A DNA stretch of 64,000 nucleotides from Eledone cirrhosa (taxonomy: Eukaryota > Mollusca > Cephalopoda > Octopoda > Eledonidae), in assembly GCA_964016885.1 (NCBI GenBank), contig OZ024748.1, forward strand, positions 27,171,015 through 27,235,014, given 5' to 3'. Position numbers and translations under genes: made by a program. Of the stretch, positions 8,205 to 18,892 are shown piece by piece (the stretch's first letter is position 1; every line of letters starts with the position of its first letter). The notes below the pieces were generated by a model. It was not told where the DNA came from, ran no database searches, and worked only from the letters and a program-made list of their open reading frames with translations.

Positions 8205-11200
8205 ATGGCTGTGCTAAGAGTAGGGTGTCTAAATGCGCGTGGCCTGGGCTCATCTTGGAAGCAAGCAATGCTTCTAAATGACCTCAGGTCACGATCTATA
8301 AATGTGATGGTTATCTGCGAGGCCCGGATCAGCAGCATGCGACAGCTAGCCCCCACCTTTGACGACTTTGAGATGCACGCATCTCTCTGTCAGCCCGGAG
8401 GTGGGGGTGGGGTTGTCGTTCTCCTGCAAAAACATCTGGGCCTTGCAACAGAGATAGTTCACTTGGACCCAGGGGGTCGACTGGTGGTGCTGGACCTTGG
8501 TAGTGGTGAAGGTAGAGCCTTTAGGCTGGTAGCCGCATATGCCCCTTTTGGGACAGAGCGGCCCGACTTTTTCCAGCGTCTGGAGTCTTTTCTAGGGACG
8601 TCCCGTTCCCTGCTTTTAGTGGGGGATTGGAATGGTATCCTGGATGCACGTTGGGACTATGCAGGGGCATGTCCCGATAGAGAGGGGTGCAACAGCCTCA
8701 AGGGGTTACTCGGCCGATTTGACCTGGCCGATAGATTTCGACTAGATTTTCCGACGGTGCCAACCTGGTCTTGGTCAAATCGCAGCGGATCATCTAGGTC
8801 GTACCTAGATAGGTTTTTAGTTAGAAATAAGGACAGGGACTTTTTAAGTTGTCCAGAAATGCTCATGGTTGGTTATTCAGACCACAAGTTGGTGACCTGC
8901 ATGGTCAACCTTGATAGAACGCATAGACAGGGCCCCGGTTACTGGAAGCTCAACTTGTCCTTGCCGGCAAGTAGAGCTTACAGGGATCGGATTAGTACGT
9001 TAGTTAAGGAACGGTTGACTGGAGCGATCGTCAACAGCAGGTGGTGGGTATCTCTAAAGAGAGAGATTAGAGTAGTCTCGATAGAATTTAGTAAGGTTCT
9101 AGCTGCGGATAGGAATAGGAAGGAAAGGGAGCTAATAGATAGAGTAGAAGCGGCGACGTGGCCAGAGTGCTAGCGTCGAGAACGGCTTTGAGCCAGTTTT
9201 TCGACGCGAAGCACGAAGGCTGCGTTGTCCGAAGTAAAATACGTGCTCTAGGGAACGAGGGGACCAAAGCTGTTAGCTGGGCCCGTGTGACAGAGGCCAA
9301 CAGTGGAACTAAATCCACCATCCGGTCTTTGCGAGACCAGGATGGACGGGCGATTCTTGAGCCTAAGCAGATGTGTGAGGCCTTTCAAAGGCACTTTGCC
9401 CGACTGTTCGGAAGGGGCGGGGAGCCGGTTGGGGATGTGGACTTCAGTCCATACCTCGACGGCCTGCCGCGTCTCTCGGACAGGGAGGCGAAGTCCTGCG
9501 AGGAGCCGATTTCGGCCGCTGAGATAGAGGACGTGCTGAACCAATGCGGCAAACGCAAATCCCCGGGTCTCGATGGTCTTCCATACGAATTATATCTAGC
9601 TATGCCGGACTTGTTCCCCGATCTCCTCGAGGCGGTCTACTGCAACTGGCAACAGAACGGGAGAATTCCCTGTACTGTGACCAAGGGCGTAGTCACGCTA
9701 GTGAGGAAGGACGAGAACAAGGGGGACGAAATAAGTAACTTCAGGCCCATAACTCTGCTAAATACAGAGTTACAGATTTTGGCCAAGGTGCTAGCAAAGA
9801 GGTTGGCGCTTGTCGTGGGTAACCTGGTGGGAGATGCGCAGACATGCGCTATCCCGTCCAGGTCCATCCATGACAACCTCCACCTCATGCGATACATCAT
9901 AGAGAGGGTTGGGAACGAACCTGGCTTTGGTGGGGTTCTGATCAACTTGGATCAATCTAAGGCGTTCGATAGGGTCGACCATGGTTACCTGGATGCGGTG
10001 CTAGCGGCGGCAGGCTTCGGACCCGTTTTCAGGGGCTGGATCACTGCTATGCACAGCAGCCGCATCTGCTCTAGGGTCAAGGTGAACGGCTACCTCTCGG
10101 AGCCGTTCAAAATCGCGCGGTCCATCCGACAAGAGTGCCCTCTCTCCTCCCTTGACGACGTGACAGTAATGGTGTCGAGCGCCTCGCAAATCGAGGAAGT
10201 CGGCACCTTACTGAAGGAATACGAAAGTTTCACAGGAGCGAAGCTGAACCGGGACAAGTCCATCGGTTTGCAACTCGGATCGTGGAGAGGCAAACCGATG
10301 CCTTCCGATGGCGTCGTCGGACGCTGGACGGAAGGACCGGTAAGGCTGCTCGGGGTCTGGTTTGGTCCGGACCTCCAGGTGGAGAAGAACTGGAACGAAG
10401 TGACGGCCAAGGTGTTTGCACTCACCCAGAAGTGGGTCGAGCGGAGGTGGCGAACACTTTTATAGCGTCCGCCATCTACTACCGCTTGACCGTCGTGCCT
10501 TGTCCAGCCAAAACGCTCGCCAAAATGGAACGCGCGCTCTTCCAATTCCTTTGGAAGAGGCGGGCTCCTTTGGTGAGAAGATCCATCTGCTGCCAACACC
10601 CTTCTAACGGAGGGCTGGGGATGCCGTGGTTGACGATGCGCAAACACGCGCTCAGGCTGCGGCATCTCTACGTATTCCTCACCGGACAACCGGTGTGGGC
10701 CCCGTTCGTGAGGCGAGCCTTCCCACGACTCGTCTCGCTGACCGAGCTGCAGTTCTGGGTCAAGCAAAGACCGAGGAAAATGGGCGACTGGCACATCGAA
10801 TGTGCTCAGGCGCTCACAGCCCTCTGGCAGGCGGACCCGGCGATCAGTGGAGACTCCACTTCGTCATTCTATAGAGGGTTGATCCGCAGCAAGTGCGACG
10901 ACGCGCTCGGTGAAACTCTAGGCGTAGAGGAAGATGAACTGGTCAGTCTGTTCGGTAGGACCTTCCGGTCGGGACCGATGGACAACTTCCAAAAGTCCCT
11001 GGCCTGGCAGTGCTACCGAGGAGCTCTACCAGTTCGAGACAAGCTCTACAGACATGGGCGCCCGGGCAGGGACCCTGCAAAAAAGATCTGTCCGAGGTGC
11101 GTGCGAGACGAAGAAACCGTCGCGCACGCATTCATACACTGCCCGGGCGTCACTGACCTGTGGGGCTATGTAGAACGACTATTGTCGCGGGTGGGACCAA

Positions 11201-11496
11201 TCCGGTTGACCACCGAGTTCATTGTCATGATCAAACCGCCACCCTCCTTCAAAAACGAAGGAGAGGCGGTTTTCATTTGTGTGATAGCTATGGCGAAAGA
11301 GGTTGTATGGTGGAAAGGGCTGAGGTCAGACACCTTTCTCTCCGGCCAACAACTGATTCTTTTTTTCAAATACCACTTTGGAAGAAGAATCAGGATGGAG
11401 AGAGAGGTGCTGTACCCCAGCAAGTTTTATGAAAGGTGGGTGAAAGTGGCGAGAATGACCCGAGTGAATGGGCCTTCTCTCTATATCAGCCTGTAG
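8205..11496 (+). pseudogene. Tx1-like LINE ORF2 (copy A): endonuclease-RT, inactivated
   Basis: Start chosen at 8205 ([15 protein letters not shown]), matching [15 protein letters not shown] in copy D. The APE-type endonuclease includes GDWNGILD (about 8623) and SDHKLV (about 8877). The RT includes [11 protein letters not shown] (9739) and [15 protein letters not shown] (motif A). At 10153/10154 a 99-bp in-frame deletion relative to copy D removes 33 residues, including Tyr-Ala of the catalytic YADD, leaving only DDVTVM. Frameshifts lie near 9165 and 10440. The C-terminal third is open and has CPRCVRDEETVAHAFIHC, the Cys/His pattern of the zf-RVT-type region. Reverse transcription from this copy is not expected. 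Confidence 0.8.
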
Positions 11497-11732
11497 GTTG
11501 AGGAAAAGGAGGAGGAGAGGAAAGGAGTACAAACTCTTCGTACTCCTGGAGATGAGGGTTGCACATTTTTTCGGGGGTATGTGTTACCCATATAAACTGT
11601 CTCCCTCTATTGGGGAAAATCGACTAACTTTTAAAATTGCATTTGTGATAACATTTTACACGTTTTTATTGTATGTAAACTTCCCCCTTTGTATTTGTCC
11701 CCTTCTTTTGTGCCCCTGTGGCTAATAAAGAA

Positions 11733-11735
<3 letters not shown>
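11497..11735 (+). other. 3' UTR and terminus of Tx1-like LINE copy A
   Basis: G/A-rich start, then a stretch shared with 18732-18895 and, reversed, 12035-12240: CCTC(C)TATTG(A)GG blocks and TTTGTGCCCCTGTGGCTAAT. It ends AATAAAGAAATCTATC. The AATAAA sits right at the terminus, with TCTA repeat in place of poly(A). Confidence 0.7.
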
Positions 11736-11797
<62 letters not shown>

Positions 11798-11821
11798 AAT
11801 ATATATATATCTATATATCTA
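11736..11821. repeat. TCTA microsatellite between Tx1-like copies
   Basis: About 16 TCTA units followed by TA-rich sequence. It separates the 3' end of copy A from another Tx1-like 5' end. Confidence 0.9.
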
Positions 11822-11902
11822 TCTATCGCTGGGATGGACACGTGTTAAACTTGCTCGGTAAGTTTTGTTTAAATTTCCTTAGAAATTCGTCATTGTGAAC
11901 TT
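11822..11902 (+). mobile_element. Tx1-like LINE 5' end fragment
   Basis: GCTGGGATGGACACGTGTTA followed by the 5' UTR start, identical to 6045-6110, then cut off after about 75 bases by TA and GATA repeat. It shows that another element inserted directly downstream of copy A's microsatellite tail. Confidence 0.75.
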
Positions 11903-11940
11903 TATATATATATATAGAGAGAGAGATAGATAGATAGATC

Positions 11941-12021
<81 letters not shown>

Positions 12022-12034
12022 CTAGATAGATAGA
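11903..12034. repeat. TAGA microsatellite
   Basis: About 28 TAGA units with a few TCTAGA variants. In the sense of the neighbouring minus-strand LINE (copy B) this is TCTA, as at the other Tx1-like 3' ends. Confidence 0.9.
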
Positions 12035-13825
12035 TATGTTTCTTTTATTTGCCACCAGGGCATCAAAAGTGGGACAAGTACAATGGGGGGAGTTTACACA
12101 AAAAGGCGTCCTCAATAAGGAGGAGGCAATAACAAAATATAAAAATAAAATAAAATATAACAAAAAATAAAATTTATAACAAAATCCTCAATAGAGAGGA
12201 GGCGCCTTGGGGGGTCGCACACACCCCCGAAAAAAGTGTGCAACCCTTCTCCTCAGGAGCACAGGGAGGGGGTGCTCCCTCGTTCCTTCCTCTTTAACCA
12301 CCTACAGGCTTATGTAAAGAGAAGGCCCATTCACACGGGCCATTCTCGCCACTTTCACCCATCTTTCATAAAAACGACTGGGGTGGAGCACCTCTCTCTC
12401 CATCCTGATCCTTCTTCCGAAATGATATCGGAAGAAACGGACCAGTTGTTGGCCAGAGAGAAAGGTGCCTGACCTCAGTCCTTTCAGACGCGTCCACCAT
12501 ACAACTTCTTTCACCATGGCTATTACGCACAGAAACACCGCCTCTCCTTCATCTTTGAAGGGGGGAAGCGGCTTGATCATTACAATAGACTCGGTGGTCA
12601 ACCGGATCGGTCCCACCCTTGACAGCAGTTGTTCGACATAGCCCCACAGGTCGGCTACGCCCGAGCAGTGTACCAATGCGTGTGCAACGGTTTCCTCGTC
12701 GTACACGCATCTGGGACAGATCTTTTTGGCGGGGTCCCTACCCGGGCGCCCGTGTCTGTAGAGCTTTTCTCGAACGGGTAGAGCCCCTCGGTAGCACTGC
12801 CAGGCCAGGGGCTGAATGTCCTACCGAACAGGCTGGCCAGTTCGTCCTCCTCCATGTCTAGGGCTTCTCCGAGGGCGTCGTCGCACCTGCTGCGTACCAG
12901 CCCTCTATAGAATGTTGCGGTGGAGTCTCCACTGATAACCGGATCCGCCTGCCAGAGGGCGGTGAGCGCCTGGGCACACTCAGTGTGCCAGGCGCCCAGT
13001 TTTCTCGGTCTTTGCTTGACCCAGGATTTCAGCTCGGTGAGTGAGACGAGTCTGGGAAAGGTTCGTCTCACAAACGAGGCCCACACCGGTTGACCGGTGA
13101 GGAATACGTGGAGGTGCCGTAGCCTTAATGCGTGTTTACGCATCATTAGCCACGGCATCCCCAGCCCTCCTTTCGAAGGGTGTTGACAGCAGATGGATCT
13201 CCTCACCAAGGGAGCCCGCCTCTTCCAAAGGAATTGGAAGAGCGCGCGCTCCATCTTGGCGAGCGTTTCCCTTGGGCAAGGCACTACGGCCAGGCGGTAG
13301 TAGATGACGGACGCTATATAGGTGTTCGCCACCTCCGCCCGACCTTTCAGGGATAGTTTGCAACTGGCCCACTTCTGGGTCAGTGCAAACACCCTGTTCG
13401 TAACCTCCGCCCAGTTCTTCTCCACCTGGAGGTCTGGTCCGAACTAGACCCCGAGCAACTTCACCGGGCCCTCCGTCCAGCGTCCGACGACGCCATCGGA
13501 GGGCATCGGTCTGCCCCTCCACGTGCCGAGTTGCAAACCGAACGACTTGTCCCGGTTCAGCTTAGCCCCTGTGAACCTTTCGTACTCCTCCAGTAAGGTG
13601 CCGACCGCTCCGATTTCGGAGGCCGTCGACACCATTACTGTCACGTCATCGGCGTAGGCCGACACCGCTTTCCGCAATCCCGGTTCCAAAGGGATGCTCT
13701 GCAACAACTCCAACTTCCGCAGTAGTGGCTCGAGAGTCAACACATACAGAAGGGAGGAGAGAGGGTACCCTTGTCGGATGGACCGCGCGATTTTGAACGG
13801 CTCCGAGAGGTAGCCGTTCACTTTA
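12035..13825 (-). mobile_element. Tx1-like non-LTR retrotransposon copy B, 5'-truncated
   Basis: Reverse orientation: starts at 13825 inside the RT (VNGYLSEPFKIARSIRQ), runs through the C-terminal region to the stop at 12302, then a 3' UTR ending GGTGGCAAATAAAAGAAACA against TCTA-type repeat. Five-prime truncation is usual for LINE retrocopies. Both ends meet TATC-type microsatellite. Confidence 0.85.
12302..13821 (-). pseudogene. Tx1-like LINE ORF2 C-terminal half (copy B)
   Basis: The frame from 13821 includes [17 protein letters not shown], so the RT catalytic YADD is intact here, unlike copy A. A TGG-to-TAG change at about 13445 follows KLLGV. The frame continues [20 protein letters not shown] to LFGRTF. 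A deletion and frameshift near 12810 lead to the last frame DEETVAHALVHC...VNGPSLYISL ending at 12302. It was truncated at birth and later decayed. Confidence 0.75.
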
Positions 13826-13906
13826 TAGATCGAGATAGATATAGATCGATATAGATAGATAGATAGATAGATCGAGATAGATATAGATGTAGATATAGAT
13901 AGATAG

Positions 13907-13940
<34 letters not shown>
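13826..13940. repeat. GATA-type microsatellite
   Basis: GATA with GATC and GATATA variants, ending in (TA)n. It is the 5' flank of copy B in its own orientation. Confidence 0.85.
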
Positions 13941-13942
<2 letters not shown>

Positions 13943-14107
13943 TAATAAAACAATGAATAAACAAAGAAACAGTTCCTTATATTAAAAAAAATCATCATTT
14001 TACGATCGTTTCTAGGATATATATGTTAGTGTTGGTATGTATATCCTATAAATCTATGTAAAATTTTTACAAACTATCAGAGGGAATATACATACCTACA
14101 CATATAT

Positions 14108-14573
14108 ATGCTGTCTTCAGAAATAATGATATTTGTTTATTGAAAAAACCAACAAAGATTTAATACAATAGGTCTGTTTGGGAACAGGTTTTGAATTGAC
14201 CAATAGAAAGATAGTGAAGGTCAAGATAGTTATATAGTAGTAAAAGAACCTTAATTTATGGGTAGAGGATGGTAGATTTCAGTTTTGGATGGAAAGAATA
14301 TTATGAATGAAAGATTATTTTAGGGATGAGAATAGCTCATATGCTGACCTCAGAAATAATTATATTTGTTCATTGAATAAAACCAACAAAGATTTAATAT
14401 AGTAGGTTTGTTTGGGAACAGGTTTTGAATTAACCAATAGAAAGGTAATAATTGGCCAAATGGTAAAATAGTAGTAATTGAAATTTATTTTGGGGTAGAA
14501 GAAGGCAGATTTCAGTTTTGAATGGAAGGTGTATGAAGAATGAAAAGTTTATTTTAGGGGTGAAAATAGGTCA
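14108..14573. repeat. Two diverged tandem units of about 233 bp
   Basis: ATGCTGTCTTCAGAAATAAT at 14108 recurs as ATGCTGACCTCAGAAATAAT at 14341. Later blocks (TTTGGGAACAGGTTTTGAAT, GGCAGATTTCAGTTTTG) recur at the same spacing. It is AT-rich and shows no coding. Confidence 0.7.
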
Positions 14574-14840
14574 GGTCAGTAAAAGGTAACACGAAAAGTT
14601 GTTGTTATAAAAGAATAATGCCAATGTAAATATCTAAGGAGACTAAAATTTTACGATAAAAGTGTTAGTGAAAAAAATATATATGGAATTTACATCTATG
14701 AAAATAAAATAAATTAATTTAATTGATGGGTATATTTATATTGATAAAATTATATTAATGCATATAGATATGATAAATAAGAGTTAGATGTAATTGAAGA
14801 GTGCTGTTAAAGACGAGGGGAAATTAAAAAAATATAAAAA

Positions 14841-14877
<37 letters not shown>

Positions 14878-15332
14878 TTGGGGGGGGGGGGTTAAATTTA
14901 TTAGTGAGAAATAATAAATATATAGAGATTTCAAGGAACGCAGAATCATAACCTGAAATTAAAACATTATATATGTTTACTGAGTTCAAATCCCGCCGAG
15001 GTTGACTTTGCCTTTCATCCTTACGGGGTCGATAAAATAAAGTACCAGTAATGCACTGGGTAATTTGCTGGCCTTGTTCCTAAAGTAGAAACAATTATAT
15101 ATGTTTACTTAATGGTATCAATTTTAGGAAAAGATAGTTGTAAGAAGGAAAGTAAAATTATGTAGTTCATCAGTAGTAGAATATTAATTATAGGTTAACT
15201 AAATTAAAAATAGTTTTTATATTAATTTCTAAAATGTATATTAATTAGGTTTATAATATTTAAAGGTTTTTCTCAGTTTATGATTACACGATAACGGATT
15301 GGACACTACCGTACATTTTGCTAGATTTATCT

Positions 15333-15345
<13 letters not shown>
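14574..15345. other. AT-rich non-coding stretch
   Basis: I see no gene. It holds (TA)n and a G10 run at 14845-14891 and a truncated SINE at 14975-15095 (listed separately). The rest is unassigned AT-rich sequence. Confidence 0.5.
14975..15095 (+). repeat. tRNA-derived SINE (family S1), head-truncated
   Basis: GAGTTCAAATCCCGCC is a pol III B-box-like sequence. It is followed by CTTACGGGGTCGATAAAATA and GCTGGCCTTGTTCCTAAAGT. The family body is repeated at least ten times in this window. The A-box half is missing here. Confidence 0.7.
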
Positions 15346-15369
<24 letters not shown>

Positions 15370-15370
<1 letters not shown>

Positions 15371-15641
15371 GTCTAAAGTCTGTCTCGAGCCCTGAGGCTC
15401 ATCAGGCCGCTGCTTATCTCAGTTTCCATGGCATGAAGCGACTGAGAGTACAATACATCCCTCTGGACAGAATACCAGTCTATCGCAGGGTTAAACCCCC
15501 AGCTATTGCTGGTACTCATTTTCAGCTAAGTTTACTGGAATGAGGTATTTTGCTCAAGAACACATGTAACTTAGCCCGGGGATCGAACCCACGTCATTAT
15601 GATCGTCAGTCCAACACCCTTACCACTAGGCCACGCGCCTC

Positions 15642-15642
<1 letters not shown>
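15370..15642 (-). repeat. tRNA-derived SINE (family S2), full head
   Basis: On the minus strand GTGGCCTAGTGGTAAGGGTG (A-box) and GTGGGTTCGATCCCCG (B-box) form a tRNA-like head. The body contains GAGCAAAATACCTCATTCC and GCTGGGGGTTTAACCCTGCG. A second copy without head lies at 60839-61045. It is not a functional tRNA gene: the cloverleaf is incomplete and it is followed by the SINE body. Confidence 0.7.
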
Positions 15643-15672
<30 letters not shown>

Positions 15673-15675
15673 ATA

Positions 15676-16091
15676 TTGTTATACTTTGGGAGGGTCACGC
15701 TGCCAATAAAAACACATGTACCTGTTAGTTTTCACTTCAGTTTATTATAAATTTCTGGTTGGCTGGTTGGTTAGTTTGTTCGATAACCAGATGGTTGTTT
15801 ATATATTGTCAAACCTCTTTCGTCACACATTCTGTGATCTCCTCAGTGACTGGGTTTTTATTTTTGTGTCTCTCCTTTGTTCTGTCCTACACCATCTTGT
15901 TTAAAAACCTAGTCACTGAGGAGGTCACAGAATGTGTGACGAAAGAGCTTTGACAATATATAAACAACCATATGGTTATCGAACCAACCAACCAACCAAC
16001 CAGCCAGAAGCTTATAATAAATTGAAGTGAAAACCAGCTGGTGCGTGTGTTTCTTATTGGCAGCATGACCCTCCCAAAGTATAACAATATC
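15676..16091. mobile_element. Second Penelope-like fold-back, compact
   Basis: Left arm 15676-about 15904, right arm about 15905-16091. Both outer ends carry the same TTGTTATACTTTGGGAGGGT terminus as the fold-back at 345-1506. The arms meet within the UTR, so no nuclease fragment remains. Hammerhead-like motifs lie at 15808-15850 (-) and 15912-15954 (+). The outer flank at 16092-16120 (TGTTTCAACACACG, CCAGATAAG) is also found reversed at 310-342 and at 34490, so the repeat unit may extend beyond the arms. Confidence 0.75.
15912..15954 (+). ncRNA. Hammerhead-like motif in compact fold-back
   Basis: GTCA-CTGAGGA-G-GTCACA loop TGTGAC-GAAA-GAGCTT-TGAC. Stem I is GTCA/TGAC; stem II is 6 bp. The variable N of CTGANGA is G here and A at 1303-1345. 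Confidence 0.4.
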
Positions 16092-16145
16092 TGTTTCAAC
16101 ACACGTTTCCAGATAAGAAATCCTGCAAAACTAATTAAAAACGAT

Positions 16146-16198
<53 letters not shown>

Positions 16199-16202
16199 AA
16201 TA

Positions 16203-16657
16203 TATCATCATCATCATCGTTAACGTCCATCTTCCATGCTAGCATGGGTTAGACGGTTTTGTTCCATTTGATGTGGGAATGGTCGGTAGACCGTGTCTCG
16301 CTCGCACGGAAGTGTCTCTGGCAGGTTTTTTTAACGGCTGGATGCCTTTCCGAACACCAACCACATTTACAGTGTGGACTGGGAGCCTTAATACCATGTC
16401 TCCTACACAACCACCTTACAGTGTGGACTGTTGTGTCATCGACACAGTGGACGGAAAGGGAGGATAGGGTGGTGTGGGGTGGGGGTGTACATTTGGGTTA
16501 AGAGGTGCCTACTGACTGTAGGTTTGTATGCAATGGCAGGTGGGTCTTCTGTACAACTGCATGGCGCCAAAGGTCTCAATCCAGTGTCATTGTCTTAGAG
16601 AGGTGTAAGTGAGCAAGGTCAGTTCTTATCACCTCGTCCTAGGTTTTTCTTGGTCTA

Positions 16658-16663
<6 letters not shown>
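16203..16663 (-). mobile_element. RTE LINE 3' end, 5'-truncated
   Basis: On the minus strand 16663-16530 translates to RPRKT*DEVIRTDLAHLHLS with later KTMTLD*DLWRHAV, matching the C-terminus of the RTE ORF at 39225-42023. It is followed by the 3' UTR with GTTCGGAAAGGCATCCAGCC and (GATGAT)n at 16203. The two in-frame stops show decay. Confidence 0.7.
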
Positions 16664-16689
<26 letters not shown>

Positions 16690-16691
<2 letters not shown>

Positions 16692-17050
16692 GGAAAATTT
16701 GAACAGGAACAAAACAGAGAGGCAGTACAACGAATGTTTATTAATTTCACGCTCTGGAGAGTGGGGTGGTGGTGGGGAACGACGTTTCGGGCATAAGCCC
16801 TTCTTCAGGTGAAAAGTGTGTGGGAAGAGAGTTCAAAGGGTGTGTAGGGCAGTGGTGGAGAGACATATAGCGAAAAGGGGGTGGGAGGAAACGGTGCGAA
16901 TGAAATTAAAAATAAAAGCATGATCAAAATAAAATAAAATTAAAATGGGGTAAAACAGGTGGTGGAAGGGTGTGGGGTGTGTAGGGGTGGTGGCGGGTGG
17001 AGTGGGGAGAGGGAGACGGGGTGTCCGAGCGGGGAGGGCTAAAGGTGGTG
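16690..17050 (-). repeat. Penelope-like terminal repeat with hammerhead-like motif
   Basis: Microsatellite, then an amplifiable-looking unit without coding. The recognisable part is the motif at 16781-16809. The G/T-rich sequence 16900-17050 is unassigned. Confidence 0.4.
16781..16809 (-). ncRNA. Minimal hammerhead-like motif
   Basis: Minus strand CCTGAAGAAGGGC loop GCCCGAAACGTC. The CTGAAGA and GAAAC boxes flank a perfect 4-bp GGGC/GCCC hairpin. This is the shape of the minimal hammerheads reported in metazoan PLEs. Activity is not implied. Confidence 0.45.
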
Positions 17051-17094
17051 TGTGTGTATATATATATATATATATATTTATACACACACACAAA

Positions 17095-17240
17095 TGATGA
17101 TGACCATCATCATTTAACATCCATTTCCCCCTGCTAGCAAGAGCTGGATGAGTTAGTACTGAAGTGGGGCTACTGACCTCTCAGATGGGCCTGGCGTCCA
17201 TATCTTTCTTATATATGACCCACTGAGTATTTATTTTATC
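17095..17240 (-). repeat. RTE/SINE tail fragment
   Basis: Starts with ATGATGATGACCATCATCAT and then ACATCCATTTCCCCCTGCTA, a diverged form of the RTE 3' tail. No head is seen. From here to 17510 I see no gene. Confidence 0.4.
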
Positions 17241-17510
17241 ATAACACAAGAATTAGGGAGGGTCTCATGTTTTTGAAAAAAACTGAAGAGCACCTGTGTG
17301 TGTGTGTGTCTAAGTATATGTTTACATTTGTTTGTGTTTGCCTCATGTAACTTAGCAGTTGGATAAAATACGTTATTGAATGTAAACATGACACACACCA
17401 AAATATATATTAATATTCATAATGTGGGCTTCCACAGAGTCTCTGCCTACCAAATTTCATTCACAATGCATCTGTTAACTCAAGAATATAATAGAAGACA
17501 CTTGCTTTAT

Positions 17511-17712
17511 CCCTTTAGCATTACTCTATATCTATTATTGTATTTTTGTGGTAAAGGCTTTATCTCACATAATATCGAATCTATGAGATTTTGATGTTAT
17601 TTATTTTGAGAACAATACGTTAACATCAGTATGAGTGGCCAGTTACAGCCAGTTTGAACAGAAAGAGGGGAGAGAATTCTGGCCGGATACGGCCAGTTTA
17701 AATGCTAAAGGG
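17511..17712. mobile_element. TTAA-type MITE, family B
   Basis: Begins CCCTTTAGCATTACTCTATA and ends AAATGCTAAAGGGTTA, so the termini are inverted repeats. The interior (GGTAAAGGCTTTATCTCACA, CAGTTACAGCCAGTTTGAAC) matches 59325-59536. CCCTTT ends with TTAA targets are piggyBac-like. No transposase is present. Confidence 0.6.
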
Positions 17713-17754
17713 TTATGGTGACAACCATACACACCTTAGACAAACATACATATA

Positions 17755-17945
17755 TAATTGTTTCTACTTTTGGCACAAGGCCAGCAATTACTCCAGTGCA
17801 TTACTGGTACTTTATTTTATCGATCCCGTAAGGATGAAAGGCAAAGTTAACCTCGGCGGGATTTGAACTCAGAATGGCAAGGGCCGTAACTCTATGCGTC
17901 AAAGCATGGCGTCCGACCCTCTACCGATACTGCCAATCCACCATA
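17755..17945 (-). repeat. tRNA-derived SINE (S1), full length
   Basis: Minus strand: GGCAGTATCGGTAGAGGGTC (A-box type), then GAGTTCAAATCCCGCC (B-box), the GGGTCGATAAAATAAAGTAC body and a terminal AATTAT tail. Confidence 0.75.
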
Positions 17946-18089
17946 ATGTACACTAAAAGTATGTACATTTATACATGTGTGTGTAGGTACATGTGTATGT
18001 ATGTACATATGTATGCATGTATGTATATATCTAGCTTACTTTCTATCTATTTATCTTACTATCTATCTGTCTGTCTAGCTAGCTAAACC

Positions 18090-18345
18090 ACCCATCAAGT
18101 GGCAAATAAAGAAATATATCTATCTTACTGTCTGTCTAGCTAGCTAACCTACCCATCTAGCTACCTACTTGTCTACCAATCTATATGTCTACCTATCTAC
18201 CTTTTCGTTATATTTTATATTTTATATTTTTATATTTTGTTATTGCCTCCTCCTTATTGAGGACGCTTTTTATGTAAACTCCCCCCATTGTACTTGTCCC
18301 ACTCTTTGATGCCCTGGTGGCAAATAAAAAGAAAGTTATCTACCT
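18090..18345 (+). mobile_element. Two Tx1-like LINE 3' ends in TCTA repeat
   Basis: AAGTGGCAAATAAAGAAATA at about 18095-18118, then TATCTATC. A longer 3' UTR piece spans 18205-18332 (CCTCCTCCTTATTGAGGACG; TTGATGCCCTGGTGGCAAAT) and ends in AATAAAAAGAAAG followed by TATC-type repeat. They are strongly 5'-truncated insertions. Confidence 0.65.
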
Positions 18346-18500
18346 CTCTATCTATCTGTCTGTCTATAGATTTTTCTATGTTTGTTTGTGTCTGTCTACT
18401 TGTGTCTGTCTACTTGCATGCCTGTCTGCCTGCCAGCCTGTATGTATCTATTTATCTATCTACCTTTCTATCTATCCCCCTCTGTCTATTTAGCTAGCAA
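18346..18500. repeat. Degenerate TCTA/TCTG microsatellite
   Basis: Imperfect TCTATCTG and TGCCTGTC units. Long Leu/Ser/Tyr-rich frames here are translated repeat. Confidence 0.7.
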
Positions 18501-18731
18501 TCCTTATTTTTTCATTTATATAAATATCTATTTGTTTACTTATTCACTGACTTCTTTAAAACAATTTTCCTAATTTGGGAGGTGTTGAACTCATCTGTCA
18601 AAAAGCAAATTGTGGAAACTCACTTTAATAATGCTTTTTAATTCTGTCATATCATAAACAAAACTATTGTTCCCTTTCCTTCTCTGTCTGTCTCTTTGCA
18701 TGTCTGTCTGACTGGTTGGCTGCCCACCCTG

Positions 18732-18892
18732 ACTGTAACGCCTCCCCCCTATTGGGGAATTTGATTGTTGAATTTGTTTGTTTCAATATTTTTACACGAC
18801 TCTCTGTAAAATCCCCGGCATATGTCCTTGTATTGTCCCCTTTTCTTGTGTGCCCTTGTGGCAAATTGTGCACCCTTGTGGCAAATAAAGAA

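Larger units (their letters stand above)
6045..11740 (+). mobile_element. Tx1-like non-LTR retrotransposon copy A, full length but inactivated
   Basis: Order: 5' UTR (6045-6357), ORF1 (6358-8149), ORF2 (8205-11496), 3' UTR, and a 3' end reading GTGGCTAATAAAGAAA running into (TCTA)n. TATC/TCTA repeat flanks both ends. An ORF1 with a CCHC knuckle and an ORF2 with APE-type endonuclease, RT and C-terminal zinc-binding region fit the L1/Tx1 group. Tx1-clade members with microsatellite targets are known. The copy has several frameshifts and a 99-bp deletion in the RT. Confidence 0.85.

Noticed and set aside
8657..8866. Antisense frames inside Tx1-like ORF2
   Set aside because: Shadows of the RT/endonuclease reading frame; the sense strand has the conserved motifs.
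15560..15642. tRNA gene on the minus strand
   Set aside because: A- and B-boxes are present, but the sequence runs into a SINE body and a second headless copy exists. No full cloverleaf with acceptor stem could be drawn.
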